Source of the DNA: Piliocolobus tephrosceles
Taxonomy: Eukaryota; Chordata; Mammalia; Primates; Cercopithecidae
Direction of reading: 5' to 3'
Assembly: GCF_002776525.5 (NCBI RefSeq)
Contig: NC_045437.1
Span: 134,273,399 to 134,337,398, forward strand
DNA length: 64,000 nt
The notes under the pieces are model-generated. The model searched no databases. It saw only the letters and a list, made by a program, of their open reading frames with translations, and was not told the origin of the DNA. Shown piece after piece: positions 12,611 to 24,228 of this stretch (its first letter is position 1; the number at the start of each line of letters is the position of its first letter). The position numbers and the translations under genes were made by a program.

Positions 12611-13204
12611 ATTTTTTTAGAAAGAATTGAATTATTTTCTCCCCTCAAGATAGAAATTTGTAACATCAAAGTAATTTTTTTTTGTTTTTATAGTTTCTTA
12701 ACTGTTACCACAAATACTAAAAAGTGAGCCATTCTGAGGCCTGAAGCAGTATCTGTAGCCTTCGTTTATAGAGTCCTAATTAAGTCAAGCAACAAGAAAC
12801 CCTAGCATGAGTGATGGACAAAGCCACACACAGAAAAGACGCAGCCGTTGCCTTTCTCACAGTTCAGTTTGTCTGGGAAATACATGTAAAAATTATTATC
12901 TGGAGTGGTAATTATAATAAGAGATACACAAATGGAACCACAGGAGTATCAAGACAAGTTTTACCAGACAGGGAAGACAGAGATAAGCACTCTAAACAGA
13001 AGAAAATGTATGAGCAAAGGCAAGAAAGTATGACTATGCATAGGTTGTCAAGGATAAAAATGAATTTTTAATTTAGAAAATGCAAATATCCACTATGATA
13101 TTTGGGATTGTCACATGAAAACTTTACTGATACTTTGTAAAGGTCATGTTTATTTATCAAACAAGAGGGTTTTCCTATTTGTTTGTTAAGTGGTTTGTTT
13201 TTTG

Positions 13205-13345
13205 GTTTGTTATTTGTTGCTTGGTTGCAATGATGAGATCTTGCTATGTTTCCCAGACTGATCTTGAACTCCTGGCCTCAAGTGATCCTCCTGATTCAGT
13301 CTCCCAAAGTGCTGGAAATTAGGCATGAGCCAATGTGCCTGACCT
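13205..13345 (-). mobile_element. Free Alu-like monomer (FLAM/AluJ left arm)
   Basis: Only one monomer is present, in reverse: GAGATCTTGCTATGTTTCCCAGACTG through CAAAGTGCTGGAAATTAGGCATGAGCC. There is no right monomer. Confidence 0.75.
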
Positions 13346-14210
13346 GGGAGTTATTTTTATTGTCAATCTATATTACTTACTTTTGACATCAGAACAAGAA
13401 AGGAAATTATGCTCAATACAGCAAACTGCTGCCCAGTATTTCCTCATTAATGAGTTAGACTACTTACATTACTAGTATAGATCAGAATTTCTAGATATAA
13501 AACCTCTAAATAACTCCAAAAGTCATTTTTCCAGGATTTTCTTTTCATTTGAACTACAACAGTAAATATCCAGTCCGTACAGGGACCCCAAACACCAATA
13601 GCAAGAGTTTTACTGAAGACACATAAACCCCAATTCTTAAAAAAAAAAGAACCACAGCTACATTCCTCTAATTTCTGTCTTACCCAGACCAGTAGCAAAG
13701 AGGATCATCCTCCAAAAAATTGAGGATATTCATAACTAACCAGAGTGATGGAATATCAAGCATAAATAGTTAAAATTTTTAGATAGATAATGCTCACAGT
13801 ATAATTTTACTCAAATGTTTCAACTATCTACTTCAAAAAACCTTTTATAATTACTACAATTGGTGAAAACTTAATACTTCGAATTTATTCTCTATTTCTT
13901 TATTATTTAATCAAAGTGCTTGAAAGCTACAAGCTACAGAAACTGTTAATAAAAGGGAGGGATAACACACAGGAGATTCTGAAGGAGGGAAATATCTCTA
14001 AGTTGGATTACTAGCCCCTAAAGAATTGAGATTAGACAGAAGTCAATACTCATATTTGATCTGAACAGAAATGTTCTTTCACCAAAACACGAGGTTACAG
14101 ATCTTTTGAGTGCTACTGTAATAACATCACTTTTCCACATTCCTTCATCATCTTGCCCCAAGCTTCCCCTCCCCAAAGAGAGCTAGACAAACCTAGATGG
14201 CTTTACTTAC
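13346..14210. other. Intron flanking SGCD exon 3 on its 3' side
   Basis: Unique sequence, with no repeat I can name; the first 6 bases past exon 3 on the minus strand are the GTAAGT donor. Confidence 0.6.
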
Positions 14211-14399
14211 GATTGTGAAGTTCATGACTTTGAGAATCCAGATGGTCATGGCCAAGTTCACCAGTATTAAAATCATGAGGAGCAGGACAAAGAAATACAG
14301 GCATCGTTTCCGCCAGCCGTAAATCCCCACCTTGTACACCTGTGGCCCCTCGGAGCCGGGCATGGTGCTCCGGTGGTGAGTGTACTGTTCCTGAGGCAT
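14211..14399 (-). CDS. SGCD: Delta-sarcoglycan, exon 3 (cytoplasmic tail and transmembrane segment)
   Basis: This internal exon encodes 63 residues that begin MPQEQYTHHRSTMPG and end KVMNFTI. Delta-sarcoglycan is a type II membrane glycoprotein of the sarcoglycan-dystrophin complex of muscle; loss causes limb-girdle muscular dystrophy and dilated cardiomyopathy. About 34 residues are cytoplasmic, including the family motif VYKVGIYGWRKRCLY. A helix of about 21 hydrophobic residues (roughly 36-56) spans the sarcolemma, and an NFT glycosylation sequon sits just outside it. On the minus strand the exon is preceded by a pyrimidine-rich tract ending TTTATTTCAG and followed by the donor GTAAGT; it is exactly 189 bp, so phase is kept. 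Gamma-sarcoglycan is excluded because its N-terminus differs (no THHRSTMPG). Residue 17 is Glu, where I remember Val in human; this could be a lineage difference. Confidence 0.97.
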
Positions 14400-16790
14400 C
14401 TGAAATAAATGAGGCGAGAGAGAAACACTCACGTTAAACCACTGAGAGAATAGAAAAAAAATAAAGGGAAAAAAAATCAACTGATGAAGAGATATGGCTG
14501 GCTGCTGTCTACATTTACACCCTCCGACAACTCTAAAAATCTGTTTCCTCTGGACAAAAGTGGCTTCTCTGGATGCTAGCTTGAGGCTTCTCATTTAACA
14601 CAGCCATGACTTCTGATGTGCACTGATACAGCCACAGTCGCACACATACTGGGCGGAAAGGGACTCCTAGGAGGCCGTTTTCCAAATGACTCAGAATTCC
14701 AACATCTTTCTGGTGGAGATGCTCAAAGACCTACCAAACTGAAGGAAAAATTTAGAATGACTGAAGAAAATAAGGTAACCCCAGCAGTCCACCTTAGTAA
14801 TATAAAAATATTATTCAGGCAGTTTATTTGGGGGGTTAAGAAATTTCGAACGCAATCATTCTGTATTGCCAGTCAGTGGCAACAGTGGCAGCTTTGACTG
14901 CTCCTCTATTTCAGATTTAAAAGGGGTCCTTGCAGACACACAGCTGGAATCCCACTTGATTTGGGAATCTTCAACAAGTGATAGTCTAGTAAATACCTAA
15001 CTACCCCCTGAGTTAGTCTTTTTGAGGTAGGCAATTCTAATCATTATCAGGCAACTTATTTAAGAAGCATAAAGGAGAGTCAAAGTCAAGTAAAATGTGA
15101 ACATTAGTTCATAGGCTAATGAGAGGATGAACTAGTTAAATGCTAAGCAAAGTAGAGAGAGAGAAATTAGAAAAATATTTGTCAATATATTATAAAGTAA
15201 TATGTTGATGCCCTTTAGAATAAGGAAGGTTTCCCAAGTCCCTGCTGTTGACACAAATTATCTTTATCCTAGAATTACTAATTAAGTGCCAACACAAATG
15301 TAGATAAACATATCACTTCTATCCAATTCTAAAACCAAAACAAATTTTAAAATTAAATATAAATGAAGCTAGAAAGTACCTATCACTCAAACTGGAAAAT
15401 AACAAAGTACTACAAAGGATGATTTGTCTTAAACTAAATCACGTGAATGTGGTACCAAGGGCTCTGGCACAAGGTCTCCTGAGCACAGCATCTCTACTCT
15501 GTCATAAGCCATGTGATGACCCACTGCCTATCTCCATTCAGGTAATGGTACAATCCTTATTTTTACTACATTTGGCTGTCATGTAAACACACTGCATTCC
15601 CTACAAATAAGACCTACTCCATTTATTTTCTTCTCAGCCAATAGTAATAAATTAGTAATATGTGGTGCCAAAGTGGCCATAATGAAAACCAAAATGCAGG
15701 TGCTAAAATCACATCCTTGGTTATTAGGATATCTTCCAGATGGTTCAGAATAGGATTATTTTTTGGTTTTTAGATAATCATTAAAATGGACACATAAAAT
15801 CTAAAAATCCCATAGAGAACTCATGGCCGTTAGGCATCAGTGGAATTCCATTTGAAAAACTGAGTGAATTCTTCCTTATGGTTAACTAAAATGCTCCATG
15901 AAGGCCTACACGGCATCTGTCTCTTTCGAAACACATACCCTAGCGCCGAAATCGGTACCTAGTATGAATACATGTTGGAATATGTGTGTGGAATGATTGA
16001 ATGGAAAACAGAATGCATAAATGCTGACCAAGTGAATGATTTCCCATCTGCTACTAGCTCTGCTACTGTCTGGGGGTATATAAAGGTTCAAGCTAAATAC
16101 CATGGGCAGGTTCTTGTTTGTATACTTGCAAATTTTCACTTCAGGCTCCCAAAGCACTGGGTTCTCAGCCAGGCAGTGAGCTTTGTGGTGTAAGAGGATC
16201 TCAGTTTTAAATCTCAGCTTCTGATAATTCCTCTGCAGATCAGGGATGTGTTATAAGGAGGCGGGAACACAGCACAGTCATCAATCACTGGCCTTTTTAA
16301 ACATGAAGATCAAATAAAAGTGAAAAGAGTGCTTTATAAGCCTGAAAGAAATTAGATTTTTATTTTCCATCAAATCATATTCTGTGAAATAAGAAAACGA
16401 TCACAGAATCTTAGAATCACGTGTGCAATTTCCTTTGATATTTATCAACCAATTGTGAATGAGCCAAATTAGGATTAGAGAAGTTAACCTGCTTGTTCAG
16501 GGCTAAAGGATTTGTGGCAGGGTGAGGTCTTGAACAATAATCTGGAATTCTCATAAGCAAGAGAAACAGTGAGAAATTCTTAACAAATAAGTGTGCAGAC
16601 GCTGGTGATATTGCCACTATACCAGTTGACTTTTCTCTGTCATTCAACCCAACCGACGGTGTCATTACATAAACATAGTTATAAAATGGAAACGACATGT
16701 TCAATAAATGTTTATAAGAGGATGGAGGTATAGATAGCATGCTTGTGATTTCTTGTTTTCATACACATACTGGTAGAACTTGGCTGAATG
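14400..16790. other. Intron flanking SGCD exon 3 on its 5' side
   Basis: The first 80 bases contain the pyrimidine-rich tract of exon 3 (minus strand). The rest is unique sequence; a few MIR-like words occur but are too weak to call. Confidence 0.5.
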
Positions 16791-16794
16791 CAGT

Positions 16795-17330
16795 GATTTT
16801 TTGACTAAGGGTTCTCAGCCCTGGATGTACATCAGAGTTACTGATGGAGCTGTTAAAAATATTTGTACTCAGCCGGGCACGGTGGCTCATACCTGTAATC
16901 CCAGCACTTTGAGAGGCCAAAGCAGGGGCATCGCTCGAGGTCAGGAGTTTGAGACCAGCCTGGCCAACATGGTAAAACTCTGTTTCTACTAAAAACACAA
17001 AAATTAGCTGGGCATGGTGGTGGACACCTGAAATCCCAGCTACTCAGGAGGCTGAGGCAGGGAGAATTGCTTCAACCTGGGAGGCAGAGGTTGCAGTGAG
17101 CCAAGATTGCACCACTGCACTCCAGCCTGGGCAACAGAGTGAAGACTTTGTCTCAAAAAATAAATAAGTAAATAAAATTTAAAAAAACGCACATCTGTAC
17201 TCAGGTTAAGTAACAATCACAGAGGTAGCACCCAGGCATCAGTATTTATTAAAGCTTCCCAGGTAATTCTAAGAGTAGACAGGATTGCATGCCATTGGTC
17301 TAGAATAATGCCACTCAACCCTAATTATGC
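16795..17330 (+). mobile_element. MER5A (hAT-Charlie DNA transposon), split by an Alu
   Basis: The left part (16795-16867) has TTCTCAGCCCTGGATGTACATCAGAGTTAC and the right part (17170-17330) has GGCATCAGTATTTATTAAAGCTTCCCAGGTAATTCTAAGAG. Together they make the near-palindromic MER5A; an AluS lies between. It is non-autonomous and has no coding capacity. Confidence 0.8.
16871..17165 (+). mobile_element. AluS, full length
   Basis: AGCCGGGCACGGTGGCTCATACC at the left, GAGGTCAGGAGTTTGAGACCAGCC, and right monomer GGTTGCAGTGAGCCAAGATTGC, ending in an A-rich AAATAAATAAGTAAATAAAA tail. It sits inside the MER5A copy; TGTACTCA is present on both sides as the possible target duplication. Confidence 0.92.
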
Positions 17331-17475
17331 ATCAAAACTCAAAAGAAACTGAACAAATACGGTACAAATTTTGAGCTCCATTATCAGAATCTGGAGCTGA
17401 GGGTGAAACATTGTGAAAAATCTCCGAGGAGATTCTAAACATTTGGGACATCTAAAAAATGGCTTTCAATTTTTC

Positions 17476-17607
17476 TTTTTTTTTTTTTTTTTTTATTATA
17501 CTTTAAGTTCTAGGGTACATGTGCATAACGTGCAGGTTTGTTACATATGTATATATGTGCCATGTTGGTGTGCTGCACCCATCAACTCATCAGCACCCAT
17601 CAATTCA
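17476..17607 (-). mobile_element. Short L1PA 3' end insertion
   Basis: A T run followed by ATTATACTTTAAGTTCTAGGGTACATGTGC and GTGCCATGTTGGTGTGCTGC is the extreme 3' end of a young L1PA, in reverse. It is 132 bp including the tail and is flanked by a perfect 10-bp target duplication TCAATTTTTC (17466-17475 and 17608-17617). Confidence 0.93.
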
Positions 17608-17673
17608 TCAATTTTTCATAGGGTAATCATTGTAAGACAAAGTCTTGAAAGAAACTCTAGTGTGTAAAATAGC

Positions 17674-17727
17674 AAAAAAAAAAAAAAAAAAAAAACATAA
17701 AACAACAACAACAACAACAACAACAAA
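17674..17727. repeat. A22 run followed by (CAA)n
   Basis: A homopolymer of 22 A is followed by about nine CAA units. It may be the tail of a degraded retroposon; no body is recognisable. Confidence 0.9.
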
Positions 17728-17834
17728 AACAGAGTTCCTCTGCTTAAAGCAGGGTCTGGCTACCCTTGAGGCATCTCTGCAGAATCCTTTGCTCCTGGGA
17801 ACTACTAATTTTGTCCAACACAAAATTGACCAGC

Positions 17835-17945
17835 TGTGAAACTCAAGACCCGGAGGAAGCAGCTCCCTTTCAAGTCATACAGCAAATTAGAAGCTGAGCA
17901 GGGATTATAACTTGGATCTTTTGCTGCATGGTATAGTGACTTATT
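17835..17945 (-). repeat. MIR SINE fragment
   Basis: GTGAAACTCAAGACCCGGAGGAAGC, AAGTCATACAGCAAATTAGAAGCTGAGCAGGGATTATAAC follow the reversed MIR core. Confidence 0.7.
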
Positions 17946-20050
17946 GCATGTCATCTCTACCACACCCCCTTTAATGAGTCCCATGAAACAGAATACTCCA
18001 GTCTCCAACTCATTAAAATACATAAGAAAGAAACAGTGAAGGGGATGAACACTTTTCTACCAATAATTATAATAGAAGGCCTTTCCATGCAAACATATGG
18101 TAATGGATACATCTGTTATAAAGAATCCTGCATGGAAAGGGAAATTTAGATATGCTGAGTACATTCATTTTTCTAATCAAAAATTAAAACTTGTTGAAAG
18201 ATAAAAACAAAGACGAATGACAATCTCCAATCTATCATTCTTCTTATTCCTTCCTGGAACAAATTTACTGTCCAGGGAATTGAAGTTAAAATTTTAATTC
18301 CTCACTTGGGCAGGCCCCAGGCCTTTGAAGGCCCTAGGAGAGGCCCCAGTAAAACATGACAATGGTCATACAATTTAAGTTAAAAATTTTAAAAGACAGA
18401 AAATTTTTTAAAGATATTTTAAAGATATAACATTTTTAAAAGATGTTTTAATTGCAACTCGCTAAACTCCATCTTTTTCTACTCTGACTTCCCCTCATGT
18501 TAGCTCTGGAGGATTTACGTGCATTTTGGAGATCTAAGAAGAAGCTGGCTTAGTGGTTCATATAGTTTGAATGCAGAATATATTTACATGGTTTGCAGTA
18601 CTTCCCGGTAGAGGTACATTACTGCTAGCTCTCCTGGTGTAGGAATGTATTCTAGGAAAATTCCTTCCACCCATAGCTCCAATTCACCAAGCATGGTGAC
18701 ATGAAGGAACAGGACCAAAGGACATGATGCAATGTAAACATGACCTACAATGGCCAGCACCAGAAATACATTGGTAGTAGAAAAGACAGAAGCTAGTCAA
18801 AAGTATATTTGATAATCATCAGATATGTAAAATTTCAAACGTAGAATTCAACTGTCATTGATGCCTCATCAAAACAAATGCTCTGTCAAGAATATATTGA
18901 ATTTGGCATACATAATTATAAGTGTTCCATATGTGTTTTATTTTGTATGGGAATTATGGAAAATAAAATTAACCAGAATACTTGGGTTTGTAGGTTATGT
19001 ATACCATGTATATCTCTGTGTAAAGTTGTGTGCATTCTGTATTACAACCATCAATATTTTAAAAGTTTTGTCAAAATTGCCATAAAAATAATTATCTTTC
19101 CATTGTCTATACAGAAAGTAATATGGCATATAATTGTCATATGAAGAGACAATTAAAGGCTATACAACCAAAAAGTACAGAAAAAGTATATGAAGCAGTT
19201 AATTATTAGCAATATTATCCTTCCTGATTTTGTGATGTCTTTTAAAAATTAATAATTTAATTTCCTTTCTCTTTCTAAGTACATACTCATGTTGTTAACT
19301 TGTTTGTATTCCTAATATTTTTAGCTTTTTCTTATCCCAATTGTTTTTAGCAGTAAGGTATTTTTAAGTTACGGTGTGTATTTTTAGATATAATGCTATT
19401 GCACAATAGTATACCACAGTATAAAGATAAACTTTATCTGAACTGTGAAATCCAAATATTTGTGTGATTCACCTTATTGTCATGTTTGTTTTAAAGGAAA
19501 TAAAGCAAATGTATTTTTTAGCCAAATAGTCATTCATTCAGTGAATGAATGAGTGTACATTTGTTCAATGAATAAATGAATAGAAATCAAGCCAACATTA
19601 AACAGTAAAGTGTATTCTCTAGTAATCAGTAAATAGTTATATCAGAAGAAGTAAAAACTTATACGACTTTGTTTTTCCGAAGGCACATACAATTATACTA
19701 ATGCTAAGCAGGCTTAAATCCAAAGCATTACTCCTTCATAAAGCTATTTTCAGTGCTGACCTGTTTATAAACAAATCCACTTGACTTAAGGATCATCTGT
19801 TTCTTGCACACAAAATGTAAGAGGATTATATGTCCCAAAGAATGAATACAGTAAAACTTCCTGTTGTTTTACCATTGGATAGGAAGAAACTACCAAAAGA
19901 CAAGACAATGTTATATAACTGCCCACAATCATTAATTAATTAAATAGTTGTCAAATATTTTAGATGTACAGTTTCCCAAGAAGGTCATTCTGAATGGTCA
20001 TATTACTAAAGCATGCTTTGGAGAGCTGTAACCTCATGGTCTCAGTCATT
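17946..20050. other. Unique, very A+T-rich intron
   Basis: Apart from a perfect hairpin at 19530-19552 I see nothing that can be named. Confidence 0.45.
19530..19552. repeat. Perfect inverted repeat, 10-bp arms, 3-base loop
   Basis: TCATTCATTC, then AGT, then GAATGAATGA. It is built from tetranucleotide words like those at L2/MIR 3' ends, so it may simply be tail-derived. Confidence 0.85.
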
Positions 20051-20094
20051 CAAATGTTCCTACCTGGGACTGCAAATGTTCCTACCTGGGATTG
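20051..20094. repeat. 22-bp tandem duplication
   Basis: CAAATGTTCCTACCTGGGACTG occurs twice head to tail with one mismatch (C/T at the 20th base). Confidence 0.95.
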
Positions 20095-21254
20095 CATAGC
20101 ATTACAGAGTCAAGGCTTGATATCAATTTAATGTAGCAATCTCAAGCGTTGACTCGGACTCAGGCTTGTGCAGAACCTCCTTCGAGGCTGTGTGGCCCTG
20201 TGTAACTTCTATCACTTCAGCCACCACTAACACCTCAGTGACTCTGTGATGACTATATAGCCATCTCCAGTAGCCTCATCAGGGCTCAACACCAGTCTGA
20301 GGAGCCTCCTAACTTTATACAAATCCCACCCACTGTGAAGTTGTCACAGAGATCTTTGAAACAGGCCCAGCCTACGTGATACCTGGACCTAGCCATTGTC
20401 CATCTAATCAAGGAAGCTACATGAGCTTCAAAGTGATGAGTCTGACATCTTCGACAAGTCTTTAATATCTTAACAGAGAAACTGCTCTGATCAGACTCAA
20501 GTGGTATTAATTTTATACCATGCTGACTTTCCTTCCTATATTTGGTAAGACTCAAATGGCTACTGTGAAAATCAATTATTGCTCTTCTTCCAGGTCATCG
20601 AGAAGATATAGGGATGAAAAAGGGTCGTGGGGGCAGGAGAATCCACAGCTGGTCCGCTTTGTGAGGCCAAGCACACACTCTAGTCTAATACTGTTGAAGT
20701 GGTCACTTTTTGTTTGTATCTTTGTTCCCACAGGGCTCTTCCGCAGGAGAACAAATGTTTTCCTTTTTAGCCCCCTGGAAATAGTTATAGTACCTACATT
20801 ACCCATTTGCTGTGCAAAAATGCATTATGTTTCCAGGGATGATTTATAAACAAACAAACAACAACAAAAAACCCAGTAAACTTCCTAAAAACACATCAAT
20901 GCCATCAACTTTCCTAATGATCTTTCTTTTGGGCCTGTAAAATTGTATGGGCCATGATCAACTCTACCATAAGGCAGATCTGAGAACAAGAAGGGGCACT
21001 GGCAGGCATTTTACTAATGTTCGACTCTGCTTGTCCAACATTATGGAACAAGGCTTCATAATCTCTTGTTCCATAAAGGAATTTATGGGGGTGGGTGCTA
21101 TGAGTGCAGTTCTCTGTTCAGTTATGCACTGTCAGGGAGAGACATGGCCAAGTACAGAGTTGACCTTCAAAAAAAAATTCCAATCCCAATCTGTTTTTCA
21201 ACAGTAAAATATTTATGTATTTTGATATCTACTATATACGTCAGTAGGTCCTAG
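20095..21254. other. Unique intron, nothing recognised
   Basis: Single-copy sequence with slightly higher G+C around 20.1-20.5 kb. No conserved exon is recognisable. Confidence 0.4.
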
Positions 21255-21625
21255 AGATAGAGGCCTTCAAAAGGATGAAAATGATCATATTCTGCTTTCA
21301 TGAAGCTCATATTTTAACGAGAGATGGACAATAAACAATAATGGACAATAATGAAACCTCTAGAACTAAAGTCAGGTGCCAGGAAGACACAAAGAGGTAC
21401 CTGTAATCGAGAATAGAAGGTGACTCACTCTGGTTATGGAAGGTCATTCTGATAAGGAGACAATTAAGATGATACCTGGGGGTGGGGGCAAGCTTTTCAG
21501 CAGAAGACAGAGCAAGCACTATGGCCTGAAGAACTCAAGCTCAAGAGTTGGATTGAATGAGCTCAGAGGAGAGGGTGAGAGGTGAGTTTGTAGAAAGAGG
21601 TGGGGCACCTCCCAGGTTCTAACAG
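21255..21625 (+). repeat. Ancient LINE fragment (L2-like, tentative)
   Basis: CATGAAGCTCATATTTTAACGAGAGATGGACAATAAACAATAA and the following agaaggtgactcactctgg region follow a mammal-wide LINE motif order; the same family recurs at 22.7-23.5 and 23.85-24.2 kb. Confidence 0.5.
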
Positions 21626-22466
21626 GGAGTAGAGAAAAATACAGCAAGACTGATGGCTACATTATCTACTTTAAGAATAAGACAAGTAAGTTTTTATTTT
21701 TTTTGGTGATGCTACAGGTTAAAATTTGGTGAATTTAAAAGTAAACATGAATTACATAACTATGAAATTGTAACCAGTTTATATAAATAGTAGGCATAGG
21801 TTCCCTCAAAGACCCATTACAGTTTCTAGAGTTTGTTGTGGAATCTGAACCATTTTGGATCATCCTGGTACAGAAATAGTCATCCATTAGCCATATTAGT
21901 TTTTAGGTCTCTGATTTAAAACTATTTGCTTTCAAGGTTTTGTATTCGGTCATCCATATCAGGCATTAGTCTTGGATCACAAATGTTTGGCACAATTTAG
22001 ACAATGGTAAAAAATTCATCACTTTTAGTTTTGATGTAACAACATTTCTTACAAAATTCATCCAGAAAAGCAAGCACCTATTTATGTGAACTAGCCCGGG
22101 AATGGTGGAATGGCAGTTTCTTTTTATACAAATATTTGGATTAACTTAATAGTTATATATTCCAATTCTTAGCTAAAATATGTAATACCTCACAAATTCA
22201 ACAAGTGCATGTATTTAAAAGAATCAAAGAACATGCAGTTAAACAATTCTCTCATTCATACCTTCAGCCTCCCTGCACTGAGGCAACCAGTATTATCAGC
22301 TTATTTCTTATCCTTATAGAAATGTTTAACACATATTCAGGCTTTATTCAATATAGATGTTCAGTGCATGCACACATTTATATATATTTTTTTACACAAA
22401 CAAGAGCATATTTTACATAATGTTCTAAATCTAACTTGGTCCACTTAACTAAGTGGTAGTCCCATA

Positions 22467-22473
<7 letters not shown>
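21626..22473. other. A+T-rich intron with possible old LINE remnant
   Basis: Nothing can be named firmly. The stretch after the A run (22560-22650, GAGGTTGTTTCCAGTCATTTTTC with AATAATGAACATG) resembles an old LINE 3' region. Confidence 0.35.

Positions 22474-22501
<28 letters not shown>
22474..22501. repeat. A28 homopolymer followed by CCAAAA repeats
   Basis: Twenty-eight A bases then ACCAAAACCAAAACC. Confidence 0.95.
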
Positions 22502-22503
<2 letters not shown>

Positions 22504-22699
22504 AAAACCAAAACCAAACAAAAAAACCACTGTTTTAAATGGTATGGATCTATGATATTTAACTTAACCAGCTCAGAGACAAACAGTGAGGTTGTTTCCA
22601 GTCATTTTTCATTACCTATAATAATGAACATGTGACTTTTTCTACTTGTTCTTGGAAATCAGTCTTGTGAAGAAAACAGAGAAGCAGCAGAAGGTAACA

Positions 22700-23500
22700 G
22701 TGCTGAGGTGTTAAGGAGCTCCTGTTTAAGGGATGGTTGGGGAAATCCTGTCCATCCCAGAGAGATCTGAGAACGAAACACGAAGAAGCAAGAGAGTAAA
22801 GCATGAGGATGTCTGGGGAAACATTTCAGTCGGAGGAAACTGGACCAGCAAGTGCAAAGGCCCTGAGGCAGGAGCTCGCTTGGCAGGCGAGGACAACAGC
22901 GTGGCTAGATCAGAGTGGACCGAAGGAGGATGTTTGAAAATAAGCTTGGGCACAGGCAGAAGGGGAAAGAAGTGGAAACTTAGAGCCACAGTAAAAACCT
23001 CAGGTATGATACAGAAAGCAAGAGTAACCACTGCAGAACCTACGCATGGAAATGGCATGATCAGATTTTCACTTCAGGATCACTCTAGTGTTCTCTAGGG
23101 AATGGGCTGTAGGAGCCAGAATGAAGTGTAGAGAACAGGGGCCCATGACTACTGCAATCGTCTTCAGAGAGGTGACAGTGGCCCAGGCCTACAGACAGGT
23201 GGGTGAGAAGGTGGGGAGTTGCCGTATTTGGAATCTTGTGGGAAAGCAGAGTTAATAGGATTCTCTGTGGCTTGAGACAAGAGGCGTCCAAAAGGACAGT
23301 AGTCAAGGAGAACCCCAATGTTTCAGCATAAGCAGCCAGTTGCACAAGGGTGCCCCATGGGGAACAACATGAGGATAGAAGGCTTGGAGGGCAGAAGGGG
23401 GATGGAGTGTGCAGGGGAATGATGGGGGAAGAGACAGGTGTGTCAGTGTTGAAGGCACATGAGATTCCAAAGAGATGGTAAGAGGTAGTGATAAGGAGAC
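22700..23500 (+). repeat. Ancient LINE fragment (L2-like, tentative)
   Basis: The words CAAGTGCAAAGGCCCTGAGGCAGGAGC, ACAGCGTGGCTAGATCAGAGTGG, GGAAATGGCATGATCAGATT, TGGGCTGTAGGAGCCAGAATG and ACAGTGGCCCAGGC occur in the order of a mammal-wide LINE. Open frames here are chance products of its G-rich strand. Confidence 0.55.
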
Positions 23501-23589
23501 ACATAAACAAGATCACTACAATGACACTACCAGGAATTAGCAGATACACAAGTGCATACATTCCTGCAACACTATGGGAGATCAATATA

Positions 23590-23705
23590 ATTAAAACCAT
23601 TTCATAAATGAAGAAACTAAGGTCCTAAGGAATGCAAGAGTATTCTCAAAGACCCCTAGCTAGTAAGTTGGTTAGGGTCTGAACTTAAACTGAGGCCCGG
23701 TTTTC
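23590..23705 (-). repeat. MIR SINE fragment
   Basis: ATAAATGAAGAAACTAAGGTCC with CCTAGCTAGTAAGTTGG is the reversed MIR core. Confidence 0.75.
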
Positions 23706-23849
23706 TCTCCATTACTCATAGGCTGAGAAAAAGACTTAACTTTTCCTGAATACAAAGTAAGGTATTTAGAATTACCATAGACGCATATTCAGTGTGAAAT
23801 GCATTTGAAACACTGCCACCACCTGCAAATATGTACTGTCCTTCAGTTC

Positions 23850-24223
23850 CTCCCCTGATGCTGTTCAAGGCATCTGAGATACATCAATGAGCAAGAACAA
23901 AGAGTTCTGATCTCATAGTGGCGGAAAGAGGTAGTGATGGGGAGACAGAAAACAAACATAAACACCAGAGAATATTATACTTATGTCACAAGGAGATGAA
24001 TGGTATGAGGAAAAGTTCCACCTCCTAAAAAAAAAAAAAAAAAAAAAAAGACATACAAAAAATAGACCAGCAATACCACAGGTTGGGGAATACAAGAGGC
24101 TCAATATTTAAAAGCATAGGAAAGGTTGACCTCATGGAAAAGGCTATAGTTGAACAAAGACTTGAAGGCATTGCAAGAATTGTTGAAGATTTGGCTCTAC
24201 ATAAAACTAGCCTGGTCCTTGAT
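23850..24223 (+). repeat. L2-like LINE fragment hosting the provirus
   Basis: The words ATACATCAATGAGCAAGAACAAAGAG and TTGAACAAAGACTTGAAGGCA belong to the same LINE type as 22.7-23.5 kb. An A23 run interrupts it at 24027-24049. The provirus is inserted at its right end. Confidence 0.5.
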
Positions 24224-24228
24224 GTTGC
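24224..24228. repeat. Proviral target-site duplication, left copy
   Basis: GTTGC lies directly before the TG of the 5' LTR and is repeated at 27523-27527 directly after the CA of the 3' LTR. Confidence 0.93.

Noticed and set aside
1..14210. SGCD exon 4 (DGMGNLRIIEKG region)
   Set aside because: Looked for on the minus strand left of exon 3 and not found; it must lie outside the window.
14400..14594. Open frame extending exon 3 upstream of its first ATG (minus strand)
   Set aside because: It reads through the acceptor and pyrimidine tract of the intron; the extra residues have no sarcoglycan similarity.
18300..18350. GC-rich hairpin AGGCCCC...AGGCCC as a small RNA
   Set aside because: Arms are too short and imperfect for a microRNA precursor call.
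23085..23600. 171-codon open frame on the minus strand
   Set aside because: It lies on the reverse of an L2-like repeat with a purine-rich strand and matches no protein family that I know.
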